Shown here piece after piece: positions 6,245 to 12,883 of a stretch of DNA of 12,951 nt (position 1 is the first letter of the stretch; every line of letters begins with the position of its first letter). The stretch comes from G020353235 sp035528295 (GTDB taxonomy: Bacteria; Chloroflexota; Dehalococcoidia; Dehalococcoidales; JAUYDJ01). The DNA lies in NCBI GenBank assembly GCA_035528295.1, contig DATKYY010000031.1, positions 1-12,951 on the forward strand, given 5' to 3'. Position numbers and translations under genes: made by a program. The notes under the pieces were generated by a model that made no database searches, had not been told where the DNA came from, and saw only the letters and a program-made list of their open reading frames with translations.

Positions 6245-7348
6245 ATGAGTGTCAGTACTGGCATCATCGGGCTGGCTAAAAGCGGTCGCACCACCGTTTT
6301 CAATGCGTTGACCAAAGGTAAGGCGGAGACCGGAGTTTACACCCAGGAAGGCGCCCCCCACATCGGTGTAACCAGAGTCCCGGAACCCCGCCTGAAACAG
6401 CTGGTCGATATGCTTCAACCCCAGAAGATAGTCCCCGCCGAAGTAACCTATGTCGATATCGGTGCTTCCATCAAGGATTTAGCCAAAGGTAAGACCGGAA
6501 GCAGCCAGTGGCTCACCCAGCTCAGCGATGTCGATGCCCTGATCAACGTCGCCAGAGCCTTTACCGATGAAAGCATACCCCACATTGAAGGCAGCCTGGA
6601 TGTAAAACGGGATATCGCCAGCATGAATCTGGAGCTTGCCTTTTCCGACCTGGCCATCATGGAGCACAGACTGGAGAGAATAGAGATAGCCCTCAAAGGG
6701 GCCAAACCACCGGAACGCCAGCACCTTCTTTCTGAACAGGAAATGTTAGCCAGGCTCAAGGTCAACCTGGAAAAAGACCTGCCGATTCGGGAGCTGGAGC
6801 TAACTGCCGAGGAAATTAAAACACTGGCTAACTATCAGTTTCTCACCGCCAAGCCACTGCTGAATGTGGTCAATATTGACGAAAACCAGCTACCAGAAGC
6901 GGGTTCTTTGGAAGCGGAACTGGGGGCGGAATACCAACGACCAAAGTGCCGCCTGATTACCTTCTGCGGCAAGCTGGAAATGGAGCTGACCGAGCTAGAG
7001 AATAGCGAGGCGGAAGAACTGCGCGCCGGCTTCGGGATAACTGAATCGGGGATCGAACGTGTTATCAAGCTCTCCTATGAACTGCTGGGGCTAATCTCGT
7101 TTTTCAGCATCGTTTCCCATGAAGTCAGAGCCTGGTCAATCAGGCGGGGCACCGATGCCCTGAGAGCCGCCGGCAAGATCCACTCCGATATTGAACGGGG
7201 CTTTATTCGAGCCGAGGTAATCAGTTTTGACGACCTGGTGAAGTGCGGTAACCTAGCGGAAGCCCGCAAGAAAGGGCTGGTCCGGCTGGAAGGCAAGAAC
7301 TATATAGTCCAGGATGGTGATGTCATCACCTTCCTGTTTAATATCTAG
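6245..7348 (+). CDS. YchF/Obg-family-like protein with TGS domain and altered G motifs
   Basis: YchF proteins are P-loop NTPases that bind ribosomes and usually prefer ATP. The 367-residue length matches YchF (about 363). The C-terminus (about 283-367) is a clear YchF TGS-type domain: 'EVRAWSIRRGTDA', 'AAGKIHSDIERGFIRAEVIS', 'LEGKNYIVQDGDVITFLFN'. The N-terminal G domain is divergent. G1 reads G9-LAKS-G14-R15-T16, with Arg where the catalytic Lys belongs. G3 reads DIGA (71-74), not DxxG. The usual 'GLVxGAxxGxGLGNxFL' block is replaced by 'SIKDLAKGKTGSSQWL'. The Obg/YchF-type NxxE is kept (NIDE, 210-213). A coiled-coil-like helical region (about 127-195) is present. It may therefore bind nucleotide weakly or not hydrolyse it. 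It lies 10 bases after the small gene, and its stop is 2 bases from the convergent permease stop. Confidence 0.9.
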   Translation: MSVSTGIIGLAKSGRTTVFNALTKGKAETGVYTQEGAPHIGVTRVPEPRLKQLVDMLQPQKIVPAEVTYVDIGASIKDLAKGKTGSSQWLTQLSDVDALINVARAFTDESIPHIEGSLDVKRDIASMNLELAFSDLAIMEHRLERIEIALKGAKPPERQHLLSEQEMLARLKVNLEKDLPIRELELTAEEIKTLANYQFLTAKPLLNVVNIDENQLPEAGSLEAELGAEYQRPKCRLITFCGKLEMELTELENSEAEELRAGFGITESGIERVIKLSYELLGLISFFSIVSHEVRAWSIRRGTDALRAAGKIHSDIERGFIRAEVISFDDLVKCGNLAEARKKGLVRLEGKNYIVQDGDVITFLFNI

Positions 7349-7350
7349 CT

Positions 7351-8304
7351 TTAAGCCCTTATCTCTTCCCTCATGAATTTAATATAGGAAACGGCAAAGC
7401 ACACCGCAGTGAGGGCAATCAGGCTGACCATATGCGGCCATACTAATAGCAGACTCTGGCCCAGAGAGAGGGGGCTGGGTATTAGCCGGTAGCCCCCGGC
7501 ACCCAGAATCTGAATCGTCTGTCCCAGTGTCCTGGCTCCCGGTACCAGGACGACTGATATTGCCTCCTGATAGAGCCTGACCGGAGAGGCCTGCAGAACG
7601 GCGCTCTGTACCCCCAAGTTGCTGAGGTAAACTTCGGTACCGGCCCCCTCCAGTGGCACCATAAAGTTGGCCACAATCCCGGCCAGCATCGGCATGAAAA
7701 AGAATAGAAATATCCACACCGCTATTGAAGCCAGGGCGGAAGTAGCCACCCGGCGGAAGAATATCGAGAACAGTATCGACAACCCCAGCCAGAAGGCCCC
7801 GTAGAAAATAGTTACCACCAGGAAAAGCATGAGCCGGATAACCTCTTCTGAATTCGGTGGCACTCCAATCATGCGGAGACCAGCTCCAGCCACCAGTAAA
7901 ACGATGCTGGTTACCATGATGGCAATGGTGACCACCCCGGCCAAAAACTTGCCGTTGATAACCGCATCCCGGTAGATTGGCTGGGACAGGAGACGGCTCA
8001 TCGTGCCGCTGTTTCTCTCCTCATTGATGGCGTCAAAGCCGAGAGCGATGCCAACTATGGGCACAAAAAAGACCGCCATCATGTTCAAAAACTGCAGCAT
8101 ACCGGGTAAGGTCTCGTCAGCGGTGGTATAAAGCTTGAGGAAAACAAACTGGTTGCTTTCCGCCGCCTGGGCCAGTATGTTCTGACTATCTATATACAGG
8201 GTGAACACACCGGCCAACGCGACCATAGCAAACAATATCAGAAAGCGCCAACTGGTAAAGTCGCCAGCCAACTCCTTGCGAAAGACAGTCATCAATCCAC
8301 GCAT
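7351..8304 (-). CDS. ABC-2 type transporter permease
   Basis: This is the membrane part of an ABC exporter. The 317 residues give six likely membrane helices: about 20-38, 72-92, 118-142, 157-181, 188-212 and 286-308. The cytoplasmic loop 'EERNSGTMSRLLSQPIYR' (95-112) is the conserved ABC-2 (NosY/NatB-like) coupling segment that meets the ATPase. A large outside loop (about 213-285) separates helices 5 and 6. ATG 8304 comes one base after the ATPase stop (TAA-T-ATG) with GAGG 6 bases upstream, so translation is coupled. It is the last gene of the three-gene operon. The substrate cannot be told; relatives move drugs, lipids, sodium or peptides, or serve copper-site assembly (NosY). Confidence 0.92.
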   Translation of the reverse strand: MRGLMTVFRKELAGDFTSWRFLILFAMVALAGVFTLYIDSQNILAQAAESNQFVFLKLYTTADETLPGMLQFLNMMAVFFVPIVGIALGFDAINEERNSGTMSRLLSQPIYRDAVINGKFLAGVVTIAIMVTSIVLLVAGAGLRMIGVPPNSEEVIRLMLFLVVTIFYGAFWLGLSILFSIFFRRVATSALASIAVWIFLFFFMPMLAGIVANFMVPLEGAGTEVYLSNLGVQSAVLQASPVRLYQEAISVVLVPGARTLGQTIQILGAGGYRLIPSPLSLGQSLLLVWPHMVSLIALTAVCFAVSYIKFMREEIRA

Positions 8305-8305
8305 A

Positions 8306-9244
8306 TTAAACCTCGTGAAAGTACTTCATATATATGTCTTCTAAAGCGTAGCTCTTAATCTTCATCTCTATCAGTGAACCGTCAGCGGCTATAATTGTCT
8401 TGGCGATCTGTGGCCTCAGGTCCTGGGTGCAGCCCACCAGCAGCAAATCCCCCGACCTTTCCACCTCAACCACACCGTCAATCTGTTTGATACGGTCAAC
8501 AATCTCTGAGGTGACTTCAGCCAGCTGGATCTCAACTTTAAAGCGTCCGCCACCCAGAGCGTCCTTCATCAGCTGTTCCACCATGCCTTCCGCCAGCATT
8601 CGTCCTTTTCCGATAATGGCGACGCGGCGGCAGATTCGCTGCACCTGATTTAACTGATGGGAGGACATGATAATGGTCATATTGTGCTCGCGGGCTATTT
8701 TGCTAATCAGGTCAAGAATCTGGTTCACCCCTTCCGGGTCAATAGCAATGGTCGGCTCATCCAAAATGGCAATCTTGGGCATCTTCACCAGCATATCAGC
8801 GATGGCTAACCGCTGCTTCATCCCCCTGGAGAACTCGCCCACCTTCTGATCAGCGGCGGTGGACAGGCCCACCGTGTCCAGCGACTCACCAACTCTATCC
8901 GGAATCAGCCACTCCGCCAGGTCATTCAGTCTGGCAATGTAGGCCAGGTTTTGAACCGCCGTCAGGTCCTCGTAAAAACCCACCTTTTCCGGAATATAGC
9001 CGGTAATCCGCTTCACCTTGAGCGGCTCTCTGGTGGAATTATAACCGCAGACCCGCACCACTCCCGAAGTCGGCTCGGTTAGCCCGAGCAACATCAATAT
9101 GGTGGTCGTCTTGCCGGCACCATTAGGGCCCAGAAAGCCGAAAATCTCCCCTTCCTCCACACGGAGGTTCAGCTTATCCACCACCGTGATGCCGTCATAA
9201 GCCTTGGTCAGGTCTACTGTTTCGACAACCAGCTGTTTACTCAC
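8306..9244 (-). CDS. ABC transporter ATP-binding protein (ABC-2 exporter type)
   Basis: It powers the exporter formed with the downstream permease. The 312-residue protein has one complete nucleotide-binding domain: Walker A 'GPNGAGKT' (39-46), signature 'FSRGMKQRL' (138-146), Walker B 'IAILDEP' (158-164) with Glu163, and the switch His196 in 'MSSHQL'. The Q-loop carries Glu86 in 'GYIPEKVGFYEDLT' rather than Gln, a variant I recall in ABC-2 ATPases. The D-loop is 'AIDPEG' where most have 'GLDP'. The C-terminal 80 residues are the small accessory domain common in this group (CcmA/NatA-like). The start is GTG 9244, four bases after the NEW3 gene stop; the ribosome binding site is weak, so coupling to the upstream gene is likely. 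Confidence 0.94.
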   Translation of the reverse strand: MSKQLVVETVDLTKAYDGITVVDKLNLRVEEGEIFGFLGPNGAGKTTTILMLLGLTEPTSGVVRVCGYNSTREPLKVKRITGYIPEKVGFYEDLTAVQNLAYIARLNDLAEWLIPDRVGESLDTVGLSTAADQKVGEFSRGMKQRLAIADMLVKMPKIAILDEPTIAIDPEGVNQILDLISKIAREHNMTIIMSSHQLNQVQRICRRVAIIGKGRMLAEGMVEQLMKDALGGGRFKVEIQLAEVTSEIVDRIKQIDGVVEVERSGDLLLVGCTQDLRPQIAKTIIAADGSLIEMKIKSYALEDIYMKYFHEV

Positions 9245-9248
9245 TCGC

Positions 9249-10181
9249 TCATCGCCTGCCTAAACGCCGGAAAATCATGGCTAAACCAGCAATAACCGCC
9301 AGCACAATTAAAATGCCAACCCAACCCCAAATCGTCGGCGTCATTACGGTTACCCTCAGCTTCAACGGGTCGGCCGAGTATTCTTCACCGTCAGCAAACA
9401 GGGTAATGGCGTAATCACCGGCAATTGTTTTGTCTGGCGGCTTCATGGTTACCGTTACTTCCTGGGCCAGCCCCGGCTCTAACGACTCCACCGGGTCGGG
9501 GGCAAAGGTTACCACCCAACCCTCCAGTGCGCCGGAGGAGAAGCGGACCGTGTCCAGGACTATTGAGCCGGTATTTTCCACCCGAACCGTCAGGTAATTA
9601 TCCTCACCGGCGGTTACCTCGGTGTTCAGCCGCCCGGTGGCGGTATAAAAATCAAACTGATACAGAGCGGTCACCACGGCGGTCAGTTCAACCGATTCAT
9701 AAATATCGCCCAAGCTTATCTCAAAGGTTGCCTTGTATTCACCGGGCGCCGGTTTTTGGCCTCTAGGTGGCGTAAGCTCGACGAAGAGTGTTTCCACCGG
9801 ATACCCCTTCTCCGGGTCGGCCACTTTCAGACCGATGCGGCCAGTCACCGCCACCTTTGACCCCAGTCCGGCTTCAGTGACGACTTCCCACTTGGGTGGT
9901 CCGCTAACGGCAATGTCAAACTCCCTGAATTCCTTGCCGTACCACCTCAGCTCAATCTGAAACTCAAACTTTTCCCCCGATTTTTCCCTCAACACGGGGT
10001 ACTTGGCAATAATCTCAAGCCACTCTTCGGCGGCAGGCTCCTCCTGATTTGACGACACCACCAGAGCACCATCGCCGGCCTCCTGAGCCGCCAGTGCCAC
10101 CTGGTCTCCGCCCAAGCTACCGAACATACCCAAGCATAAAAATAAACCGAGAAGATAGTGAATTACGCGATACCTGCTCAT
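9249..10181 (-). CDS. Secreted, membrane-anchored NEW3-domain protein, accessory to the ABC exporter
   Basis: The 310-residue protein has a Sec signal (hydrophobic core about 8-23, likely cleavage after 'ALAA' at 32), an acidic linker, two beta-rich Ig-like segments, one membrane helix (about 284-304) and a basic tail (RRLGRR). It should therefore stand outside the membrane, anchored at its C-terminus. The second segment (about 185-280) fits the NEW3 (NPCBM-associated) family: 'LTVRVENTGSIVLDTV', 'GWVVTF', 'LEPGLAQEVTVTMKPP', 'AGDYAITLFA'. The first (about 65-172) looks like a related fold ('PGEYKATFEISLG'). NEW3 proteins beside ABC-2 exporters recur in bacteria and archaea, but the joint function is not known to me. 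ATG 10181 follows GGAGG at 6 bases. It is the first gene of the operon with the ATPase and permease. Confidence 0.85.
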   Translation of the reverse strand: MSRYRVIHYLLGLFLCLGMFGSLGGDQVALAAQEAGDGALVVSSNQEEPAAEEWLEIIAKYPVLREKSGEKFEFQIELRWYGKEFREFDIAVSGPPKWEVVTEAGLGSKVAVTGRIGLKVADPEKGYPVETLFVELTPPRGQKPAPGEYKATFEISLGDIYESVELTAVVTALYQFDFYTATGRLNTEVTAGEDNYLTVRVENTGSIVLDTVRFSSGALEGWVVTFAPDPVESLEPGLAQEVTVTMKPPDKTIAGDYAITLFADGEEYSADPLKLRVTVMTPTIWGWVGILIVLAVIAGLAMIFRRLGRR

Positions 10182-10247
10182 TGATTCCCTCCGTTAACCA
10201 GTTTTGAACCCAAAATGCTACTGTAAAAACCTTAGGGGCTAATCCTT

Positions 10248-10275
10248 ATTTTAGCCAAAATAGATAAAAAGTCAA
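10248..10275 (-). promoter_or_regulatory. Promoter of the NEW3-ABC operon
   Basis: On the minus strand TTGACT (10275-10270; 5/6) is followed after 16 bases by TAAAAT (10253-10248; 5/6). Predicted start is near 10240, with a leader of about 60 bases ending in GGAGG before the ATG. The element lies in the 117-base gap after cbiO, which shows the ABC operon can be transcribed apart from the metal transporter. Confidence 0.6.
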
Positions 10276-10298
10276 ATCCTGACCGGTTTTCCCATTTT

Positions 10299-11018
10299 TT
10301 ACGAGGTATCATCGGGAGCCAGCCCATGAGCCGCCAGCAGGGATTCATTATTTAGAATAAGGCTGGTAGCGCCATCGATGACTATCTGGCCGCGGTCAAG
10401 GATGACCGTCCGTGAGCACAAAGCCCGCACCAGTTCCAGGTCATGAGTGGCTATTATTTTGGTCATCGGCAACCGGCGCAGCAGGCTTATTAAAGACCAC
10501 TTGCTCCGCGGGTCAAGGTTACCGGTCGGTTCATCAAGGGCCAGAATCTGCGGACTCATGGAGAGGACAGTGGCAATGGCAATCCGCTTTCTTTCCCCGA
10601 TACTGAGGTGATGGGATGAGCGTTTCTCATAGCCAGTCATGCCCACCCACTCCAGGGCCTTACTCACCGCCCGGTGCACCTCCACCTCGGAATAGCCCAT
10701 ATTAATCGGGCCGAAGGCGACATCGTCAAAGACGGTCGGCGAGAATAACTGGTCATCCGGGTCCTGAAACACCAGCCCCACCCGACTCCGCACCCACCTC
10801 AGGTTTTTGTCGTTAACCGGCCGGTCGAATACCCTCACCGTGCCGTTACTGTGCAGGATACCGTTCAGGTGAAGCAGCAGAGTGGATTTACCGGCACCAT
10901 TGGGGCCGATAACGGCCACGCTTTCACCCTGACCGACCGCCAGGCTCAAACCGGATAACGCCGGCTGACCATCGGGATAAATAAAAGATAAATTATTAAT
11001 CTTGATTACTTCGTTCAA
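10299..11018 (-). CDS. cbiO: Energy-coupling factor ATPase of a Ni/Co transporter
   Basis: It hydrolyses ATP to drive metal uptake through the M-N-Q complex. The 239-residue protein has Walker A 'GPNGAGKST' (38-46), the ECF-type Q-loop 'FQDPDDQLF' (84-92), signature 'LSIGERKR' (138-145, with Ile for the first Gly of LSGGQ), Walker B 'ILALDEP' (158-164) and switch His192 in 'IIATHD'. It is a single ATPase, as in the CbiMNQO/NikMNQO group, not the paired EcfA1/EcfA2 of vitamin ECF systems. The start is TTG 11018 with GGAGG about 4 bases upstream; that site sits just after the cbiQ stop, and the genes are 10 bases apart. It is the last gene of the operon. I see no convincing terminator after it, only a T-run with a 4-base stem. 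Confidence 0.94.
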   Translation of the reverse strand: MNEVIKINNLSFIYPDGQPALSGLSLAVGQGESVAVIGPNGAGKSTLLLHLNGILHSNGTVRVFDRPVNDKNLRWVRSRVGLVFQDPDDQLFSPTVFDDVAFGPINMGYSEVEVHRAVSKALEWVGMTGYEKRSSHHLSIGERKRIAIATVLSMSPQILALDEPTGNLDPRSKWSLISLLRRLPMTKIIATHDLELVRALCSRTVILDRGQIVIDGATSLILNNESLLAAHGLAPDDTS

Positions 11019-11028
11019 ATTGCCTCCG

Positions 11029-11805
11029 CTAAAACAAAAAGGTAAACAGACTAATCAGGCTGAGCACCAGGATACCGCCGATGCCAAAGTAGGCATCGGC
11101 TACCCGGAAGCTCAAATGGTTCAGCGTCCGGATGTGCCCGTCAAAACCACGGGCTGCCATCGCCACATAAACCCGCTCCCCCCGCTCATAACTACGGATA
11201 AACAGGGTGCCAATCATGTTACCGATGGTATTGACCTGCCACCGCCTGCCCCCGCCGAAATTGCGGCTATCTCTCGCCTGTTTCATACGCATCGCCTCAT
11301 CCACCACGATAAAAAGGTAGCGGTACATAAAAGAGAGTATCATGACCATCACCCGGGGCAGACGCATCTGCTCCAGACCACGGAGCAGGTGGGGTAACTT
11401 GGTAGTTGAGGTCAGCCAGATGAGGCTCAAGATAGAAAGCCAGGACTTGATAACAATATTAACCAGAACCTGCAGACCGCTATAGGTAACCGTTACCTGC
11501 CACAGCCACATATTGTAGCTGCCGGCTACCTCACCCTCTTTAAAAAAGGGAATAAAGAGAGCAATCAGCAACACAAAGGGCATGATTATCAGCGAGCGCT
11601 TTAAAACATAGCCGGCGGGCAACCTGCCCGCCAGAAGCAGGCCAGCCATCAGCGCCGCGTAAAGCGTATAGACCAGCCAGCTATCCGGCGGCGTCAGCGC
11701 CACCACCAGGATAAAGAGAAAACTGATAATAAACTTGGTGCGCGGGTCGAGCCGGTGAATAAAGCTGTCCCGGTCGCTATACTGGTCCAGAAAACCGTGC
11801 TTCAC
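11029..11805 (-). CDS. cbiQ: ECF transporter T component, Ni/Co type
   Basis: It is the transmembrane coupling protein that links the ATPase to the substrate-binding subunit. The 258-residue protein begins with the family block 'HRLDPRTKF' (17-25), has several membrane helices (about 26-60, 70-88, 108-133 and the last at 236-257), and carries both coupling motifs: Ala177-Arg178-Asp179 in 'KQARDSRNFG' and Ala218-Arg219-Gly220 in 'AMAARGFDG'. These contact the ATPase dimer. The start is GTG 11805; its G is shared with the TAG stop of the upstream N-subunit gene (TAGTG), with GGAGG about 11 bases before it, so translation is tightly coupled. Motifs alone do not separate cobalt from nickel. Confidence 0.94.
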   Translation of the reverse strand: MKHGFLDQYSDRDSFIHRLDPRTKFIISFLFILVVALTPPDSWLVYTLYAALMAGLLLAGRLPAGYVLKRSLIIMPFVLLIALFIPFFKEGEVAGSYNMWLWQVTVTYSGLQVLVNIVIKSWLSILSLIWLTSTTKLPHLLRGLEQMRLPRVMVMILSFMYRYLFIVVDEAMRMKQARDSRNFGGGRRWQVNTIGNMIGTLFIRSYERGERVYVAMAARGFDGHIRTLNHLSFRVADAYFGIGGILVLSLISLFTFLF

Positions 11806-12095
11806 TAGACCGTTTCCCTCCGGCCTGATACCAACAGCCAGGCCAGTCCATAGGTAATACCGAATAGAACAAGGGTGCCGGCTATGCCGGCCAGTATGGT
11901 CGCCAGCGCCTCATTTTCCAACCCAGGAAAGACATAGTCGGCAATAAGCGAAAATGGTGCCTCCTGCGCCAGTTCAATAAAACCCACATCCTCAGCCACC
12001 CGCTCCAGCCCATCCGGCGCCGATGACGCCAGCGGGGCCAAGAAGACCAGTGCCAGACAGGAAACTAAGGCGATTAACCACCACTTTGACTTCAA
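11805..12095 (-). CDS. PDGLE-type N subunit of the Ni/Co transporter (NikN/CbiN-like)
   Basis: This small membrane protein helps load metal into the M subunit. It is 96 residues with two membrane segments (about 5-23 and 65-89), the first signal-like, and an outside loop. The mark is 'PDGLE' (27-31) just after the first helix, followed by an acidic loop and 'YVFPGLENEALATILAGIAGTL' near the second helix, given here as 'VFPGLENEALATI'. PDGLE proteins are commonly the N part of nickel-type systems, sometimes fused to NikM; classic CbiN of cobalt systems lacks this motif. That points mildly to nickel. The start is TTG 12095, with AGGAG 7 bases upstream, and lies 10 bases after the cbiM stop. The gene is easy to miss because of its length and start codon. 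Confidence 0.87.
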   Translation of the reverse strand: MKSKWWLIALVSCLALVFLAPLASSAPDGLERVAEDVGFIELAQEAPFSLIADYVFPGLENEALATILAGIAGTLVLFGITYGLAWLLVSGRRETV

Positions 12096-12105
12096 CTTCT
12101 GTCTC

Positions 12106-12744
12106 CTAAATACGCTGAAGCTGCATCAGGTCAGCCCTGGTCGCCAGCACCAGGCTGAGCACGGCGGCGGTAATCAGCCCCTCACCGATGCCAATCAGGG
12201 CGTGAACACCCGCCATTGCCGGTAAGACCACCCCGATTGGTGATGCTCCCGAGAGGGCTAATTCAAGGGCGCAGGCAATTGAGGCCAGAAAAACCGAGCT
12301 CCAGGCGCCAAAGGCACTGCCCACCAGCTTGCCTTTTCGGTTATCGCCCAGCAGTGAGTTAACCAGGCGGTAGCCATAATAGCCAGCAAAGCTGGCGATA
12401 ATACCCATGTTAAATATATTGGCCCCCAGTGCCAGCAAGCCGCCATCCTGAAAGATGAGCGACTGGGCAATGAGCACGCAGCTCATTACCAGCACCGCTG
12501 CCCACGGCCCGAGCAGTATGGCGGCCAGAGCGGCGCCAATAACATGCCCCGAGGTGCCCCCCGCAATGGGGAAGTTGAGCATCTGAGCGGCAAAGATGAA
12601 GGCAGCCAGCACTCCCATCAGCGGCACCTGCTTTTCGCCCAATTTACGGTTGGCTACCCGCACCGCATTGCCCACCCCGCCTGCGGAGACGACATAGGTG
12701 GTGGCTACGGTGGTTATATTGAGGAAACCGTCTGGGATATGCAT
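12106..12744 (-). CDS. cbiM: Ni/Co ECF transporter substrate-binding membrane subunit
   Basis: It binds the metal ion and gives the complex its specificity. I choose ATG 12744 over the GTG at 12750: it gives the 212-residue form beginning Met1-His2-Ile-Pro-Asp-Gly-Phe, and in solved NikM/CbiM structures the Met1 amino group and His2 bind the metal. The ribosome binding site AAGGGGAG stands 5 bases before this ATG but abuts the GTG. The fourth ligand family residue, His67 in 'GGTSGHVIG', falls exactly at position 67. 'GGLLALGANIFNMG' is the other conserved block. About six to seven membrane helices fill the protein. It is first in the operon with the N, Q and ATPase subunits. nikM would be an equally fair name, since nickel and cobalt are not separable here. 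Confidence 0.95.
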   Translation of the reverse strand: MHIPDGFLNITTVATTYVVSAGGVGNAVRVANRKLGEKQVPLMGVLAAFIFAAQMLNFPIAGGTSGHVIGAALAAILLGPWAAVLVMSCVLIAQSLIFQDGGLLALGANIFNMGIIASFAGYYGYRLVNSLLGDNRKGKLVGSAFGAWSSVFLASIACALELALSGASPIGVVLPAMAGVHALIGIGEGLITAAVLSLVLATRADLMQLQRI

Positions 12745-12770
12745 TGCCACTCCCCTTACTACGATTTAAC

Positions 12771-12792
12771 GCAACTGCAACTTATTGCAACC
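12771..12792 (-). promoter_or_regulatory. GTTGC repeat cluster / Nur-like inverted repeat in the cbiM leader
   Basis: TGCAA-CTTA-TTGCA (12776-12789) is a perfect inverted repeat. On the minus strand the site reads as three GTTGC units within about 21 bases. It resembles the TTGCAA-N5-TTGCAA operator of Nur, the nickel-sensing Fur relative, but with a 4-base spacer and one mismatch (CTGCAA). It lies 27 to 48 bases upstream of the cbiM ATG. Confidence 0.42.
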
Positions 12793-12800
12793 ATTGGGTT

Positions 12801-12825
12801 AAAAAATAAAGGGCTTTCACCTCTT
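12801..12825 (-). terminator. Weak hairpin plus T-run, after the Fur gene and in the cbiM leader
   Basis: On the minus strand AAGaGG-TGAAAG-CCCTT can form a five-pair stem with a bulged A, followed by TTATTTTTT. It could be a leaky terminator of the Fur-family gene. If the TATAAT promoter just upstream is real, it lies within the cbiM leader instead and might act as an attenuator. The stem is weak. Confidence 0.25.
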
Positions 12826-12834
12826 CACTGTTTT

Positions 12835-12863
12835 ATTATAGCGCAACTATCTGATTGGGGCAA
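12835..12863 (-). promoter_or_regulatory. Promoter of the cbiM operon
   Basis: On the minus strand TTGCCC (12863-12858; 4/6) is followed after 17 bases by TATAAT (12840-12835; perfect). Predicted start near 12828 gives a leader of about 84 bases that includes the weak hairpin, the GTTGC repeats and the ribosome binding site. Confidence 0.55.
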
Positions 12864-12883
12864 TGCAAGGCGCCGCTAGCTAG

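Noticed and set aside
9425..9766. Plus-strand open frame of 113 codons, Pro/Arg-rich
   Set aside because: Antisense shadow of the NEW3 gene; low-complexity composition from reversed Gly/Val/Thr codons.
10254..10298. Terminator after cbiO
   Set aside because: A GTCA/TGAC stem followed by TTTTT is only 4 base pairs and its second arm overlaps the -35 of the next promoter; too weak to call.
11002..11397. Plus-strand open frame of 131 codons across the cbiO-cbiQ junction
   Set aside because: It is antisense to cbiQ, which carries clear ECF T-component motifs; no support of its own.
12745..12883. Cobalamin or NiCo riboswitch before cbiM
   Set aside because: The leader is only about 84 bases from the predicted start and lacks the B12 box and the conserved helices with paired G-rich junction blocks of the NiCo class.
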